This document shows, in pieces, positions 1-12,400 of a stretch of 64,000 nucleotides of DNA. Below the pieces are notes generated by a model that saw only the letters and a list, made by a program, of their open reading frames with translations, had not been told where the DNA came from and made no database searches. Source of the stretch: Aaosphaeria pasadenensis (Eukaryota; Ascomycota; Dothideomycetes; Pleosporales); NCBI GenBank assembly GCA_022813625.1, contig JAKLMB010000008.1, positions 62,001 to 126,000 on the forward strand, in the 5' to 3' direction. The position numbers and the translations under genes were made by a program. Each line of letters opens with the position of its first letter. Positions within the stretch are counted from its first letter, which is position 1.

Positions 1-2589
1 ACAGCATGCAACGAGAAAGCAACGAAAGGAAAAGCAAAGGGAAAAAACAAGCTTTCCGGTGAAGGAATATGTAATGATGATAGGCGCCTGGTATGGTACA
101 GGGTTACTTGATTGGCTCTTTTGGGAGTTTCTCTTACCTGGGTTTGTGTGGAGGGGCAGGGGGGGAGGTGGAGTGGCTGGCCTTGTTCTTGTGGTTGGGT
201 TTCGGTTGGGTTCAGAGTTTGGGATTGAGACAGAGACAGATGTGTTGTAAATGTAAATTTCTGGAAGGTATTGTGAGTTATTCGTTCAGGATAATCATTC
301 ATACCTGTGACGTTATTGTACTGTCAGACCCGAGGAGTTTGCCTTAAAAATAACAAGGTCGAGTTGGGAGGCGGAGGCGGGATGATGCAGGTGTGCAGAT
401 GGAATTGATTGACTGTGCAGGGCGAAGACTCCGAAGAATGACGAGCAGCGGCAGTTGGGAATAGAAGTAGTAGTGTGAGCAGCAATCTTTAATTAATTGA
501 TGAAGCAAAACCCGGGTCCGTAGAAATGTTTCGGCTACGACTGACTGAGTGATTGCTGGACTGCTGGACTGCTGGCCTGAAAGAGAAAAGGTCGAAAGGG
601 GAAGGAGATTCCTTTGGGAATGTTTATGCTAATGCTGAATGCAGCGGCCTCCTGAGGGACATGGAAAGGAATGATTACAACATGAGATGGTAAGTACTCG
701 TAGAATGAAATCAATGCGATTTGAAGTATGTACGGAGTAAAAAGTAATACGATGCGTTGTTGTCTGATATCTTTAATTGCCGTTGATGGTTGTTGGTGTC
801 TGTTGTCAGTCGGGTCATCGTTATACCGTCGAAGTGAATGTAACTTATCATAGTAGGTAGGTATGTATTATACGTAATATATGCATTCCTGGGTGTTCCT
901 TCCCTATTGGCCATCACATTCATGCTTTTCAATGCTACAATAGCAGTCTTACATCAACGTCATACATCACGCATCATACTCATATGAGCAGACGAGAATA
1001 AAATATAATATATGGCGGAGTACGGAGTACAGAATAGTATAGAATGATCTGGGACAGTACTCCGTATAGAAGATTGTAAACGTACCTAAGTGTAGCGTAC
1101 TCCGTACAACTAGAGCAGTGCATAGTACAAGTAGCGTGAGTGCGGTTACTATCGTGAATGAATGCATCGTGGGACAGGACAGGACCAGGACAGAGAAGGA
1201 AGTCGCGACTTGGTTCCTTCCATTGAATCGAATTCAAAGCACCCGCGCCGCCATCATCACTATTAAGAAGATCTTTTACTCCTCATCCTCCATCCTTCCT
1301 TCATCCTCATCCATCCTCATCCATCTTCATCTATTCCATCTCATAACTTCGATTTTACTTGTACAGTTGTACTCATTATACATCTTCAATCTTCGCTAGT
1401 TGAGTGTTAGCTACCCCACTTTAGCCTGGGCCTCTCCCAGCTCCAGCTCCAGCTCCAGCTCCAGCTCCCACACTCAGCCTTGACCCAGTCCAGTCAGTGG
1501 AAAACTGGACCCTTTCCGTGCCCATCTCCTTCATCCCAAGATTCCACCCAACCTGCGCCTCCACACAAGCCTGAGGCGTTTCGGGGGCTTTGATCCTGAT
1601 ACTATTACCTCACCATCGCCAACAAACAACATACAGAGTACTATGCTAAGAAGTATATCCGGCCATCCATCACTACAAGATACACAGTAAAATGAACCAA
1701 CCAACGAACGCGTAAATCAGCGAATGAACGATAGCCCTACCTACTACCTTTACCAGGTAGTAAGTAATACCTACCTTGCCTTACCTAGCTACCATCTCGG
1801 ATCTTCAATCAGCCTCAGCCTCAGCCTCAGGAAGACCTCATTCCCGCCTTATTAGTCTTGAGGAATTATTACAGGAATACAGGAATACAGGAATCACAAA
1901 CTGCTCCTACTCCTACTCCTACTCCTACGCCTACTACGAGTACTACAGTCCTATTCCTACGAGTACGATATTCTGCGATCCTACTCTATTACTCTATTAC
2001 GACTCTGCTCCTGAAGTCCTGCTCTCTCTCTCTCTCTCTCTCTCTCATTCTCTCCATCTTCAGCCGGGCGGAACGAAGATTGAAGCAACAATAATCAACA
2101 AAACCATCAGTCGAATCCGTCAATCTTTCAGCCCCTCCCCGCTAACTATTACGGCACTGATACCCTTACCCTGGGCCTTGCCCCTACTAATCCTACCTTA
2201 CCACTCCAGTCTACTCTACCTTACTCTACCACCTAATACCTAATACCTAATACCTACTGCCCTCATCCCTCCCTCCTCCCACCCAATTCCCCTCCCACCC
2301 TTCCACCAACCAACCAGCCGACTTCTTTCAACCAACCACTCTACTAACTACCTACTCTACTGCCACCACTTTCGCTCTCGTCCTGTCCTGTCCTGCTCTG
2401 TCCTGTCTTGTCTTGACTTGTCTTGTCTCGTCTCGTCTCGTCCTGCTCCGCCTACTCCTACTCTTTCTTACTCTTCTTACTATTTTCTCTTTCTCTCTCT
2501 AATTACCTACTCTTCCTTTTTCCTTTTCTTCCCTCCCCTCCCTCCCTCTTCCCCTTCCCTCCCCTTCCCTTCTTCCCTCTCCCCCTCTC
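1..2589. other. Gene-free flank and pyrimidine-rich leader of the Hsp70-like gene
   Basis: No conserved coding sequence is seen. The proximal part is strongly C/T-rich and holds stacked simple repeats: an AGCTCC hexamer array (1438-1468), CCTCAG units (1810-1830), TCCTAC units (1904-1928), a CT run (2022-2046) and degenerate CTGTC/CTTGT pentamers (2386-2445). I find no ATG between about 1730 and the start codon at 2590, as expected for a long fungal promoter plus leader. Four copies of the TACTCCGTA/TACGGAGTA word lie at 731, 1021, 1058 and 1098. Short open frames here are low-complexity and judged non-coding. Confidence 0.6.
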
Positions 2590-5146
2590 ATGTCGTCCAT
2601 GCGAGCGGGCCTGAACAAACTTGTTGGTTCGCGAAGAAGATCTGCCAACAACTCGTCCCCCTCCCCGCAAGCAGGAAATACAACCCCAACTCAGCGCCCA
2701 AACAGCCTCTCCCCGCAGAACTCAAGCTCCTCCTCCCTCCCCGCTGCCGCCGCCGCCATGAACCCGCAAAACCCTCTCGGCCGTCCCCCCTCATACACAT
2801 ACGCTCCCCCCGGTGGTGGTCTCGCACCAGGTCAACAGCAACACCAGCAGGGTAGGCCGCAGAGCCCTCTGCCTCCCATCAACACGGGCGCCCCAGGGTA
2901 CCCTCAGCAAGGCGGCCAGCAGATGGGCTACCCACCAGCCGGAGGTCCTCCTGGTTATCCTCCAAATCAGAACCCTCAGCAGGGTGGTTATGGAGGAGGA
3001 TACGGTGGGCCGCCACCTGCAGCTGGAGGTCCCGGCGCCCCTCATGCCCCCGCATCGTACAACAGACCCAGCATGGCTGAAGTCGCTGGCGAAGGTCGCT
3101 CAAAGGCCCAGCTGATTGTCGGAATCGATTTTGTAAGTCTCGCCCACCAGCACCTGACTGCTTTAACAGCCATTGTTATTGTTATCATTGTCATTATTAT
3201 TCTCCTTTTGTTCCGTGGTTGGCCTTAGCCAGCTGCGCCCAGGTGCCCGCCCGCCCCTTCAAGCCCGCTCCTGGGCCCGGCCTGGCGAGGCAGCTATTTA
3301 TCTTGTGGCGCAACCCCATGCTGACGCCCGCCATTTTCACAGGGTACCACCTTCTCCGGCGTTGCATTCGCCTTCGCTACAAACACCGAGGCCAAGGAAG
3401 ACATCATCACCGAATGGCCCGGTGCGGGAAATCAGGCCAAACAAAAGGTATGATAAACGCACACATTCGTGGTTTTGCTATCTCTTCAAAGTGGAATCGC
3501 ATGGCTAACAAAATCCAAGATCCCCACCGTACTTTACTATGATCAGTACCAGAAGGTCGTGGGCTGGGGCCCTGACATCGCCGATGCATTGGCCCCCACG
3601 GGCTACCCAAAACCTGGCGTTCAAAAGGTGGAATGGTTCAAGTTGCAGCTGATGCTGTCTGGAAACACCTACATTGACCCCATCAACCTGCCCCCGCTTC
3701 CCCCGGGCAAATCGGAGATCGATGTAGCCGCCGACTACCTGTTCCACCTGCGACAGGCAATGCGAAACCAGCTGCAGAAGACCTTGGGCGAGGTATTCAA
3801 CCGTGAGGAGCGCAACATCCGATACTACATCACCGTCCCCGCCATTTGGAACGATGCTGGAAAGGCTGCCACCCGCGCTGCCGCCATTCAGGCTGGCTTC
3901 CTTCGCGATGAGAACGACAACAGGCTGACCCTCATTACCGAGCCCGAAGCCGCGGCCATGTTCTGCTCCAAGACCGGTCTCCTCAACCTCAAGATTCACG
4001 ACGCCGTCCTCATCGTCGATTGCGGTGGTGGTACCGTCGATTTGATCGCCTACGAAGTCGAGGAGGAGCAGCCGTTCTCCGTCGCCGAGTGCACAGCAGG
4101 ATCCGGTGACTCGTGCGGTTCAACGGCGCTTAACCGTAACTTCAGTAACATTCTGCGCGCCAAGATCAGGAAGATGAAGCTTCCCGACGGTTCCAAGACG
4201 GCTGGCAAGGTCTACGCAAAGTGCATCATGGACTTCGAGAACCGTGTCAAGGCCGACTTCCGAAACAACGGCCAGAAGTGGGCTGTCGACGTCGGTATCG
4301 AGGCCGAGTTCCCCGAGGCCGGCATCGAGGAAGGCTACATGACCTTTACCAACGAGGAGATCCTGCAGTGCTTCGAGCCCGTGGTGAACCGAATCTTGGA
4401 ACTTGTGCGAAACCAGATCATTGCCATCCAGGCCCAGAACAGGACACTTCAAAACGTCCTTGTCGTTGGTGGTTTTGGTGCCTCCGAATACCTCTTCCAG
4501 CAGATCAAGCTACACGTGCCCCCACAGTTTCAATCCAAGGTTGTCCGACCCATGGACTCTGTCGCTGCCATCGTCAAGGGTGCCGTCACCGCTGGTATCA
4601 CAGAGAGGATCGTCACACATCGTGTCGCTCGTCGCCACTACCTCATGGCCACCCTCCAGCCATTCAAAGAGGGTCACCATCCCGAACAGTACCGTGTCCC
4701 CTCCTTGGACGGCAAGGACAGGTGCAAGTACACTCGCCAGATCTTCGTCCAGAAGGGTCAGCGTGTGAAGATTGGAGAGCCCGTCAAGGTATCTTTCTTC
4801 CGACAAGTCGCCCCTGGCGCTACTCTCATGTACGAGGATATTTTGTATGCATGCGACGACGATGTATGCCCAGAATACACCAAAGACCCACGTGAGCCTA
4901 ACCATTTCCTTCCTTGCGAATTCCCATGTACTGACATTATATCAAGGCATCAAGGAGGTCGTCACTCTGACCTCAGATCTTTCCCGCAAGAACCTCGAAA
5001 AGGACTTCGAGCGCATGGACACACCCCAAGGAACTTTCTACCGCGTATACTTCGACATCTACCTCACCCTCGACGGTTCCGAATTCAACGCCGAGCTCGT
5101 CTGCCAAGGCGAAGTTATGGGTCGTTGCACTGCCCGATTCCGATAA
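2590..5146 (+). CDS. Hsp70-like (HSPA12-type) actin-fold ATPase with Pro/Gly/Gln-rich N-terminus
   Basis: Model: exons 2590-3132, 3343-3447, 3520-4891 and 4947-5146, 739 residues, in frame throughout. Residues 1 to about 170 are low-complexity, rich in Pro, Gly, Gln and Tyr with GYP-type repeats (about 98-150). The rest is an Hsp70/actin-type nucleotide-binding domain: phosphate-1 motif GIDF/GTTFSG (about 178-187, split by intron 1), phosphate-2 VDCGGGTVDL (about 380) and the adenosine motif VVGGFGAS (about 530). A canonical Hsp70 peptide-binding domain and EEVD tail are absent, as in the HSPA12-like proteins common in filamentous fungi. It is therefore probably a divergent cytosolic ATPase rather than a general chaperone; the client is unknown. 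The ATG follows an AUG-free leader. Confidence 0.9.
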
Positions 5147-6662
5147 TCTATAATACACTCTTGGTCAAGTGCGAATCGAACCGAACCGAATCGAACAATT
5201 CTCTTTTTGTTTACTTACGGGGACGGTAAAAAAGTTCATCGGGTGTTTGTTTCAATTTTCCAGGGCGATGATCCTTCTGAGGCTTGCTTGAGCGAAGCCG
5301 AACAACGATTGCAAAGATATATGAGCGACTTTGGCATTAGATCCTGGTGAATTCCCATCTATTTCATAGCGTGTGTATGCAAGAGAGGAAGGACAGCAAG
5401 TTGGGGCGAGTCCGCTCCAAGGAGACGTGGAGGAGCAGAATATGTTGGCAAGTGAGGAGAACGTCGTCGGAACGAAGTCACTCGCGTACGATTAACGACG
5501 AGCATGCCGAAGAGAGGGAGGGAGAGCAAGTGGGCGGACAGACACATGAGATCCACCAGCCACCATCATCCCACACCCATACCCACATCACATCCAATCC
5601 ACGGCTGATTCCCAGCCAAGTAGTACCCTGATCTTTTTCTGTTTTCTGTTTCTACTATATACCTCCTAAATATCCAATCATGTTCTCTTCTTTTCAACTC
5701 TTGTCCCTTCACCATAGACAGTACGTACATGACGATCCAAAAAAAAAACTTCACCACCACTCCCTTTCCCCCAACTCCTTCCTCTGTTGAAGTTGATTGA
5801 ACTTGGAAGTCGGAATGGAACGGCTAAATACACCATTCGCCCCTCGGCAGCATCAATCCAGCAAACAGAGTTTGCGTCAACCCACCTTTTTCTTTGTCTC
5901 GTCTCTCTACCACAAATACAACGTAGCAGGCGTACGAAGTCTCGTGACGAACTGAGTGGATATGGATGTATATATGTACATACTACCCGCTGTTGACCAG
6001 CACGGTGACTATGCCTATACCTGTGCCTACGCTTGTAATATGTACGCCTTGTACCTACCCTACCATTCATTTACTCGTGGGTTTTGATAAGTATATCCTG
6101 GACGGATGACAGGGCCACTTAAGGCACATGGGATAGTAAAGTATACTAGAGGAAGAGGAAGGGAATCAAGATGTGCAGCATATCACTGTGTAGATAGTGT
6201 CAATTGCCGCCCACTGCATATCCAGCTTGTTTACCTCACCATACACGTGTCCGTTCGTACGGAACATTTGGGTAGATATTGATGGATGGTATTTGATTAT
6301 TTACCTAGGTAGCCAAAAACCCCACCCTTTCCCAAACCACTTAACCTAGTGGGGGGCCTCCCCCATTTTGTGGACCATAGCATGTATGAATGGACTTTCT
6401 TTCCTACCCTCCAAGCCCCTATAATTAATTACATACATACACATATAAAAAACCCGAACCGAGCCGAGCCGGAAATCGGAGAGAGGGAACAAAGAAGAAA
6501 TTCTAGAGACGTGTAGAGCAATCAAAGATGGAAGAGAAACAAGGGTTTGAAGTAGAACAAGAAAGAAAGAAGAAAGAAGATCAACCATGTGTTTGTGAAA
6601 ATGAGGTCTCTGAATCCGCCGCCGCCGCCGCCCAATGATGATATCCGCGATGAATCATTCGC
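5147..6662. other. Convergent intergenic region
   Basis: This 1.5-kb stretch separates the 3' ends of the Hsp70-like gene and the phosphatidylinositol synthase gene. It starts with GAACC/GAATC tandem units (about 5168-5195). One TACCTAGGTA palindrome is at 6302-6311. The remaining open frames are short and compositionally simple. No gene recognised. Confidence 0.5.
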
Positions 6663-7709
6663 TTACTGCGCCTTCTTGCCGGCAGAAGGCTTCTTCCTGG
6701 GGAGACCCTTCTTCTTCCTTTCCAGCCTATCGCCCTCGGCGAGCCACCTACTAGCCTTGACCAGCTGGATGACATTGATGATCTGTTTACCCGCCATGAC
6801 GGGGAAACTGATCACCGCAAGGATCCAGGGAACTGTCGAGTCCATCTTATTCGCGCGAGCCATCTCGAGCGCACCCGCGGAGTAAGGGGATGCGAAGAGC
6901 AGAGAGGGTTTCGGGGCGGCTGGGGTGCCGAGGTTCGAGGGCGAAGAGGGCGAGTTAGACGAAGGGTCCTTGAGGAGAGTTGGGGAGAGTAGGGGAGAGG
7001 AGAACGAGAGGAGGTACAGGGCGATGAAAAAGAGCTCGTTGAGGGCGCAGAAGGTGAACAGGACTTTCTGTATGGAGGCGTCAGATACCGAACGAACATT
7101 TTGGAATATACGGGCAGAGGGTAAGAGGAAAACTTACATTATTAGAGTAGTACATCTTGAGAACCCAGCTCCTGCCCTCATCAATGCTCTTGTGGCTCTG
7201 ACCCGATTCGCCCATGCTGAGTGTGGCGAACATGTGCATGTAATGGCTCGCGAAATCGAGGGAGATCAAGCCCTGGAAGACGATGCTGAAGCGGGGGAAC
7301 GCGCTGGCGAGGAAAACGAGCAGACACGCCGTCGTGCCGCGGTCCGTCACCATATCCAACACCGCGCCGAACTTGGTCGATTGCTCGTAGTATCTTGCGG
7401 CTACGCCGTCAAGAGCGTCGAGCAGGCACGATATGCTGTATAGAAGGGAGCATGTGCGCGGGTGGAGGGGCATGTAGTAGAGAGATGCAACGGCGAGGAC
7501 GACGCGGGAGTAGCCTGCGAATCTCCTGTTAGTTTCTCCGAATCATAGGTGGACATGCATAGCTCAACGTAAAGCAGATAAGACGTACCGATCAAGTTGG
7601 GCCAAAAGAGAAATATGTTCTCTGCCTCCTGTTCCTCTCCAACCGGGTTGACCCTCGTGGGTCTGACGGTATTGCCATTGCCATTTGCCAGTTGTTGAGT
7701 GTCGGCCAT
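6663..7709 (-). CDS. PIS1: CDP-diacylglycerol-inositol 3-phosphatidyltransferase (phosphatidylinositol synthase)
   Basis: Makes phosphatidylinositol from CDP-diacylglycerol and myo-inositol, normally in the ER membrane. Exons on the minus strand: 7709-7589, 7514-7138 and 7067-6663, giving 300 residues. Exon 2 holds the complete CDP-alcohol phosphotransferase signature, DGVAAR followed by eight residues, then G, three residues, D, three residues, D (within LDALDGVAAR...FGAVLDMVTD); these Asp residues bind metal and the CDP group. Several hydrophobic membrane segments follow and the C-terminus is lysine-rich (RKKKGLPRKKPSAGKKAQ), typical of ER membrane proteins. It is longer than the roughly 220-residue yeast enzyme because of an N-terminal tail and a Ser/Pro-rich loop encoded at the start of exon 3. 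The symbol follows the yeast gene. Confidence 0.93.
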
Positions 7710-9442
7710 TGTGATGGTTTGTGTATTCTTCTCTTCTCGACGGACCAAATATGTATCGTGTATTATCCCAACCTTCTCTTGCTTCTTTTGTTTCTTTCTT
7801 CCCTCTAAATATTTAATTCCTCCAGATGCACGCGATGTTGTTGAGATATGGTTGCCTTAAAAAAGGTGGCCGCCGCGCGTTTCTTGTCGTCAGACGAATT
7901 GGACGAGAGGAAAAGTAGACCAGGTTAGGCTCCGCCTCTTCCTTCGATGACAGCAAAGACTATCCGAAAGATGACGCCCCTCTGTGTTTGTTGTGTCAGG
8001 TTAGACGCGTACAAACAAGATGTTCACCCAAGGTGTATCGATTTGCGGTACTCGTGTAGCTTTCAGCGATTCCTTCCAATCTCCTTGACCGTCGGGATGA
8101 TGGTGGTGGGAGTGGTAGGCAGAATTGCTGTCTGCGGAGTCGAAGAGGGGAAGATGGGAAACCAAGCGGGCGAATACGTCTAGAGGAGTTGCTGATAAGC
8201 GATAACGAGGTGAACGAGGATGGGATCGAGCAAGCAAGCCAGCAAGGAAGCTTAGAAGCTAGAGCTGCAGGTTGGTGGAGGACCGGGGGTGTCGAGCGCG
8301 GAACGGGGCGGAGGTATAAGATTTGTTGCGTGTGGTGATGTTGAGGAGGAAGAGGTGATTCAACAACAAGAAGGAGAAGGAGAAGAAGAAGAAGAAGAAG
8401 AAGAAGAAGAAGAAGAAGAAGAAGAAGAAGAAGAAGAAAAAGATGAAGAGGAAGAGGAAGAAGTTGTTGTTTAGTATTATTAGGGGTCAGAAGAAACCAG
8501 AAGTTTAGGCGGAGGTGTCGGAGGAGGAGTCGTAGTGTGTGGTAGTAGTGGTGTTTAGTTGTTTAGGCCTCGAATTGGCGTGCGGATAGTATGGACTTTT
8601 TGTGGAGGGTAATCAACGGAATGAAACAGAAGGTGTGGGAATGTAAGAGAAGGAGACGAAAGAGGATGGGGAGAAGGAGGTTGAAGAGGAAGAGATGATT
8701 GCCTTGGGGCTGAAAGGTCTTGTAGAAGTAAGTAATTAGGTATTAGTAGGTAGTTGGTGTATGAATAAGAAGGAAGAGAGAGAGAGAGAGTAATAAGAGT
8801 AAGAAAGTGTCGAGGGGATCCGCCAGAATCCTCCTCCTCCCTGGTTGTCTCTTTCCCCCTCTGGGTTCTTTCCTCTCCCGTCTCCCGGATCGCCGGATGC
8901 CAAGACCAATGTCCCTCCTCCTTCCTCCCCCCTTTTCGGGTCTAGTCCGTTCCATCCGGACTACCATTCGTACGAATTTCAGACCTGGTTACTGTCCACC
9001 ATGTAATAGTACGAGTACCATAATTCACACTTCACATCACGAAATATCTCAAGTTGAATCAATTGAAGATTCGACGAATTGATTGGTTGATTGATTGATG
9101 ATTTCGATTTCGATTTTGATTCATGCATGTATGTTGATGCCCTACAATGAAGCAGGAGAAGAAGATGAAAATGCCCCTCCCAATGCTAGCTAGCAAACGC
9201 TTTCCATGCTGCTCCACAAAACATCCAACCGAGGAAAAAACGGTACCTAGGTAGGTATGCATGTACTGTACAAGTACCATCTCGGTAAGAAAACCACGCC
9301 GGGTGCCCCAAGAAGTTCTAAGTGGTTGGTCCTGAACACCCCAAATGCTCAAGTGTTTCCCTAGATACGTCCAAGAAGAGAAAAAAGTAAAGAAAAGAAG
9401 ATGAAAAGTGGACTGTCTACACAGCCAAGATGCTGGAAGTAA
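7710..9442. other. Upstream region of PIS1 and 3' flank of the gelsolin-type gene
   Basis: Contains the PIS1 promoter and the downstream flank of the next gene, which lies on the same strand. The main feature is a long purine tract with 19 perfect GAA units at 8382-8438. A GATT/GATTTC run lies at about 9080-9120 and a TACCTAGGTA palindrome at 9244-9253. Open frames across the purine tract encode only glutamate runs and are not credible genes. Confidence 0.5.
8382..8438. repeat. (GAA)19 microsatellite
   Basis: Nineteen uninterrupted GAA units inside a longer purine-only tract (about 8370-8460), about 0.7 kb upstream of the PIS1 start codon. Long GAA/TTC tracts can form triplex DNA and are length-unstable in other organisms; any effect here is inference. 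Confidence 0.9.
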
Positions 9443-12400
9443 TCAAGAAGGTCTCGTCGCCTCAATTGCCTTGCTCAGGCCGACGATTCTCAAACTCTTG
9501 CCACGTCCGAGCTTGCCCTGCATGAGTCCAGCAGCAGGTATCAGCGCATCGTCCCAGAATCTAAATACAGCCTTCATGTCTCGGGGTACACCCTCGAGCA
9601 CGACAGTGGACACTGGCATGAAGGGTCGATCCTCCTCGGAAACGGCCAACATGCCGTATTCTTGTGCAAACATCAATGCATTGGCAAAGGCGACAGACTG
9701 GTTGCGAGAAAGAGAGCCAACAATACTAGACATTCATTAGTTTCTTTCTTTCTTTTGAAATCGCCCGGAATGATAGACTTACATGTACACCTCGAAGAAG
9801 GCGTCAAGCACGTAGATGTGCTCGGGTTCTAGGTCGTGCTGGCAAAACGGCATCACCTCAACGACCTTGGTGGTAATCTGAGGCAGTGGCGATCGCGGCG
9901 TGACAGGCGTCTGTGGCGCTTGTTCAGCTTTTGCATCCGAAGGAGGAGAATTTGGAGCGGAGGAGGAAAATGACTGCCACGACGGTCGACGAAGCAGGGG
10001 CGCAAAGAAAGAGCTCACCTGCAGGCTCTGTCCCCATCCAGAGGTTTCATGTTGCTGCTCGATCCTAAACAAACGTGCTCGGTATCTATCACTCGTAGAC
10101 TTGTACTTCCAATGGTCGGCGGACCGAGGAATCAGCGGGGCCTTCGATGTTGGATCGGCAGGAGGGAACACGGTGAAGAGGCTGGCCGGCTCGGAGCCTT
10201 CGTCGATCTCGTTGAAATCGCCCGTTGGCGCGAGATCCATGCCCATCAAGCGAGCAGCAGATAGCTCCTCCGCTGAGCAGCCACGGCCCTTCCAAAGGAA
10301 GACCTTGCCGCTTTCTGTTGAAATAATATAGGCGAATCCGGAGCACAGGCTCTTCAAAGTGAAATCGACTTCGTCGAAGGCAATGTGTCCGAGATGGCGC
10401 CTTCCACAGAGCATGTATTCGCGATTCGAAGGGGGCGATCCACGACGCGTGATAACTATGCCACCAAGGGCTTCAAAGAAATTGGGAGTCTCTTTGCCCT
10501 GACGGAGGACAAACAGTTTGCCCTGATTCTGCTTGGCAATGTTGCGCCCAAAGAGTTGCACATCCTCCAAGGTTGCGTCAGCGACGCCGTTGCCCGACCA
10601 GAGATAGACCTCTGTGTTTCTCGCTCCCTTGGAATCTCCAAAGATGTGAGTGCACACATACATTGAATCTTGATACAGGACGTGCTCTTCTGCCATAGGA
10701 ACAGACAAAAGCTTGCCATCGCCGGTGATCTCTTGAATCTGTTTGCGCAGAGTTCGAATCTTGCCCGCAGGTCCTAGATCAAATGGTGCTGTCTTCAAAA
10801 TTTGATTTGTATCAATGCTGGCAGGTAGCTCATCGGGGAGGACAGGTGTCTCGTCAAAGAACTCGGCGAAGAGTCCGGTAGCTTTGTCTGGCATGGGGGA
10901 GGCCTTGAAAGGTTCTGACTGTGGGCGATCACTGCTTGATGGCGTAGAAGGTAGGGGCTTCGCAGTGAGGGGCTTGGGTGGACTGGATTCCCTTGACTTT
11001 GACTTCGTGGCAACTAGACCACCCAAGCTAGCCAAACTGCCCAGTCCCAGACCAGCAGGCTTGGGTTTGGGGGCCTGGGGTGATGGTGATGCCCTCCTGT
11101 CGTCAGGTGGAGGCGAACGAGTCAATCCAGCATTCTCCATCGCAGCCTCTTCGTCCGCGCGAGTGGGAAGCTTGATAGGAGTCTTGGCTCCAGCAGTGGT
11201 CGGGGATGACAATGGGGACGGCCTGCCCCACAGTGCCGTAGCACCTCTTACGGAAAAGCCAAGTTTGGTCGGGGACGGGTCTTCCTTTACTGGCGAAGAA
11301 GATTCTCTATTGGGCGAGGCATATTCATGAGGCGCTGAAGCTGTGTCGTCTGTTTCCGTCTTCACGGGTGTAGCCGGCAAAGGCCTCGATGTCCGCCAGT
11401 TTCCAAGCCTAGGTGACGAGGCTTCCGGTTTGCTAACAGCAGATACAGTTAGCTTCTGTGGTGTCTCTTCTGCTCCGCCTATCGCCTCCCTCGACGGCTC
11501 ATCCTTGGGCGGTGGCAACGGTCGTGATCCTCGCCATGTTGTGGGCTTTGGAGATGTGGCCGGTTTGCTGGGCTCTACACTCTCGGCATCCAATGACTTC
11601 TTGGGGGCGACTTCGGCCTCCAATGAAGTGGCCCGACTCTTGTCCAAGGATGCCGACTTTCGTGGCACCTCGGGAGACTGCGACTTCTCAAGCTTTTTGG
11701 TCAAGTCTGGTGATTTCAAAGGTGTGACAGGCTTTGCCTTGAGAGATTCGCGGGCCGGCGTTCGTATCAGTGACGGATCTTCTGAGGGAGATGCTGTCGT
11801 GAATCCTGTACTTGGAAGTATATCCTCTGTCTTCACCAAGGGGACAGTAGCAATAGGCGATGGCTTCGAAGGGATCGATTCCTTCTTTTCTGCGGATGCC
11901 CCGGCCGATGCCCCTTTCGCAGGCGCTCGCCTCCTCGGGCCCTTGGCTCTGCCTTTGGTCATATGTGTCAGTTCAGGAGCTGGGCCCTTCTTCTCTTCAA
12001 TTGCTGGACTGCTGGCTGATTGAGCGATGTCGCTGTCTGATCCTGAAGGACCTTTGGAGGCCCCTGGCGGTCCTCGGGCAAGGATGCCAGCGAGGGCCGG
12101 GTTGAACCGATTGGCGAGTTTGCTGGACTTCACGGGTTCTTTCGACCCAAGTGGGGTGGGAGACGCTGCCTGGCTTTCCTGCGCAACCGGCTTCATAGCT
12201 CTCAGACTCTTTTTCCTCGAGATGGCTTCAGGCGTTCCTTCTCTCTGCCTTTCAAAGGGTGCCGGGACATTGGCGGGTTTGTCCGATTGTCCTAATGTCT
12301 TTCTGCGTGCTATCGCTTCTGGCAGAGCGGCTGGTTGTGAGCTGGTACTGTCTGTCTTCTTGTGTGCGGCTGAGCCAGTTTCCTGTGCCTTAACTAACAT

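Noticed and set aside
1776..2243. 155-codon frame upstream of the Hsp70-like gene
   Set aside because: No ATG, made of simple repeats (Ser/Tyr/Leu runs); part of the pyrimidine-rich leader.
8289..8474. Open frame of glutamate repeats
   Set aside because: Entirely explained by the GAA microsatellite and purine tract.
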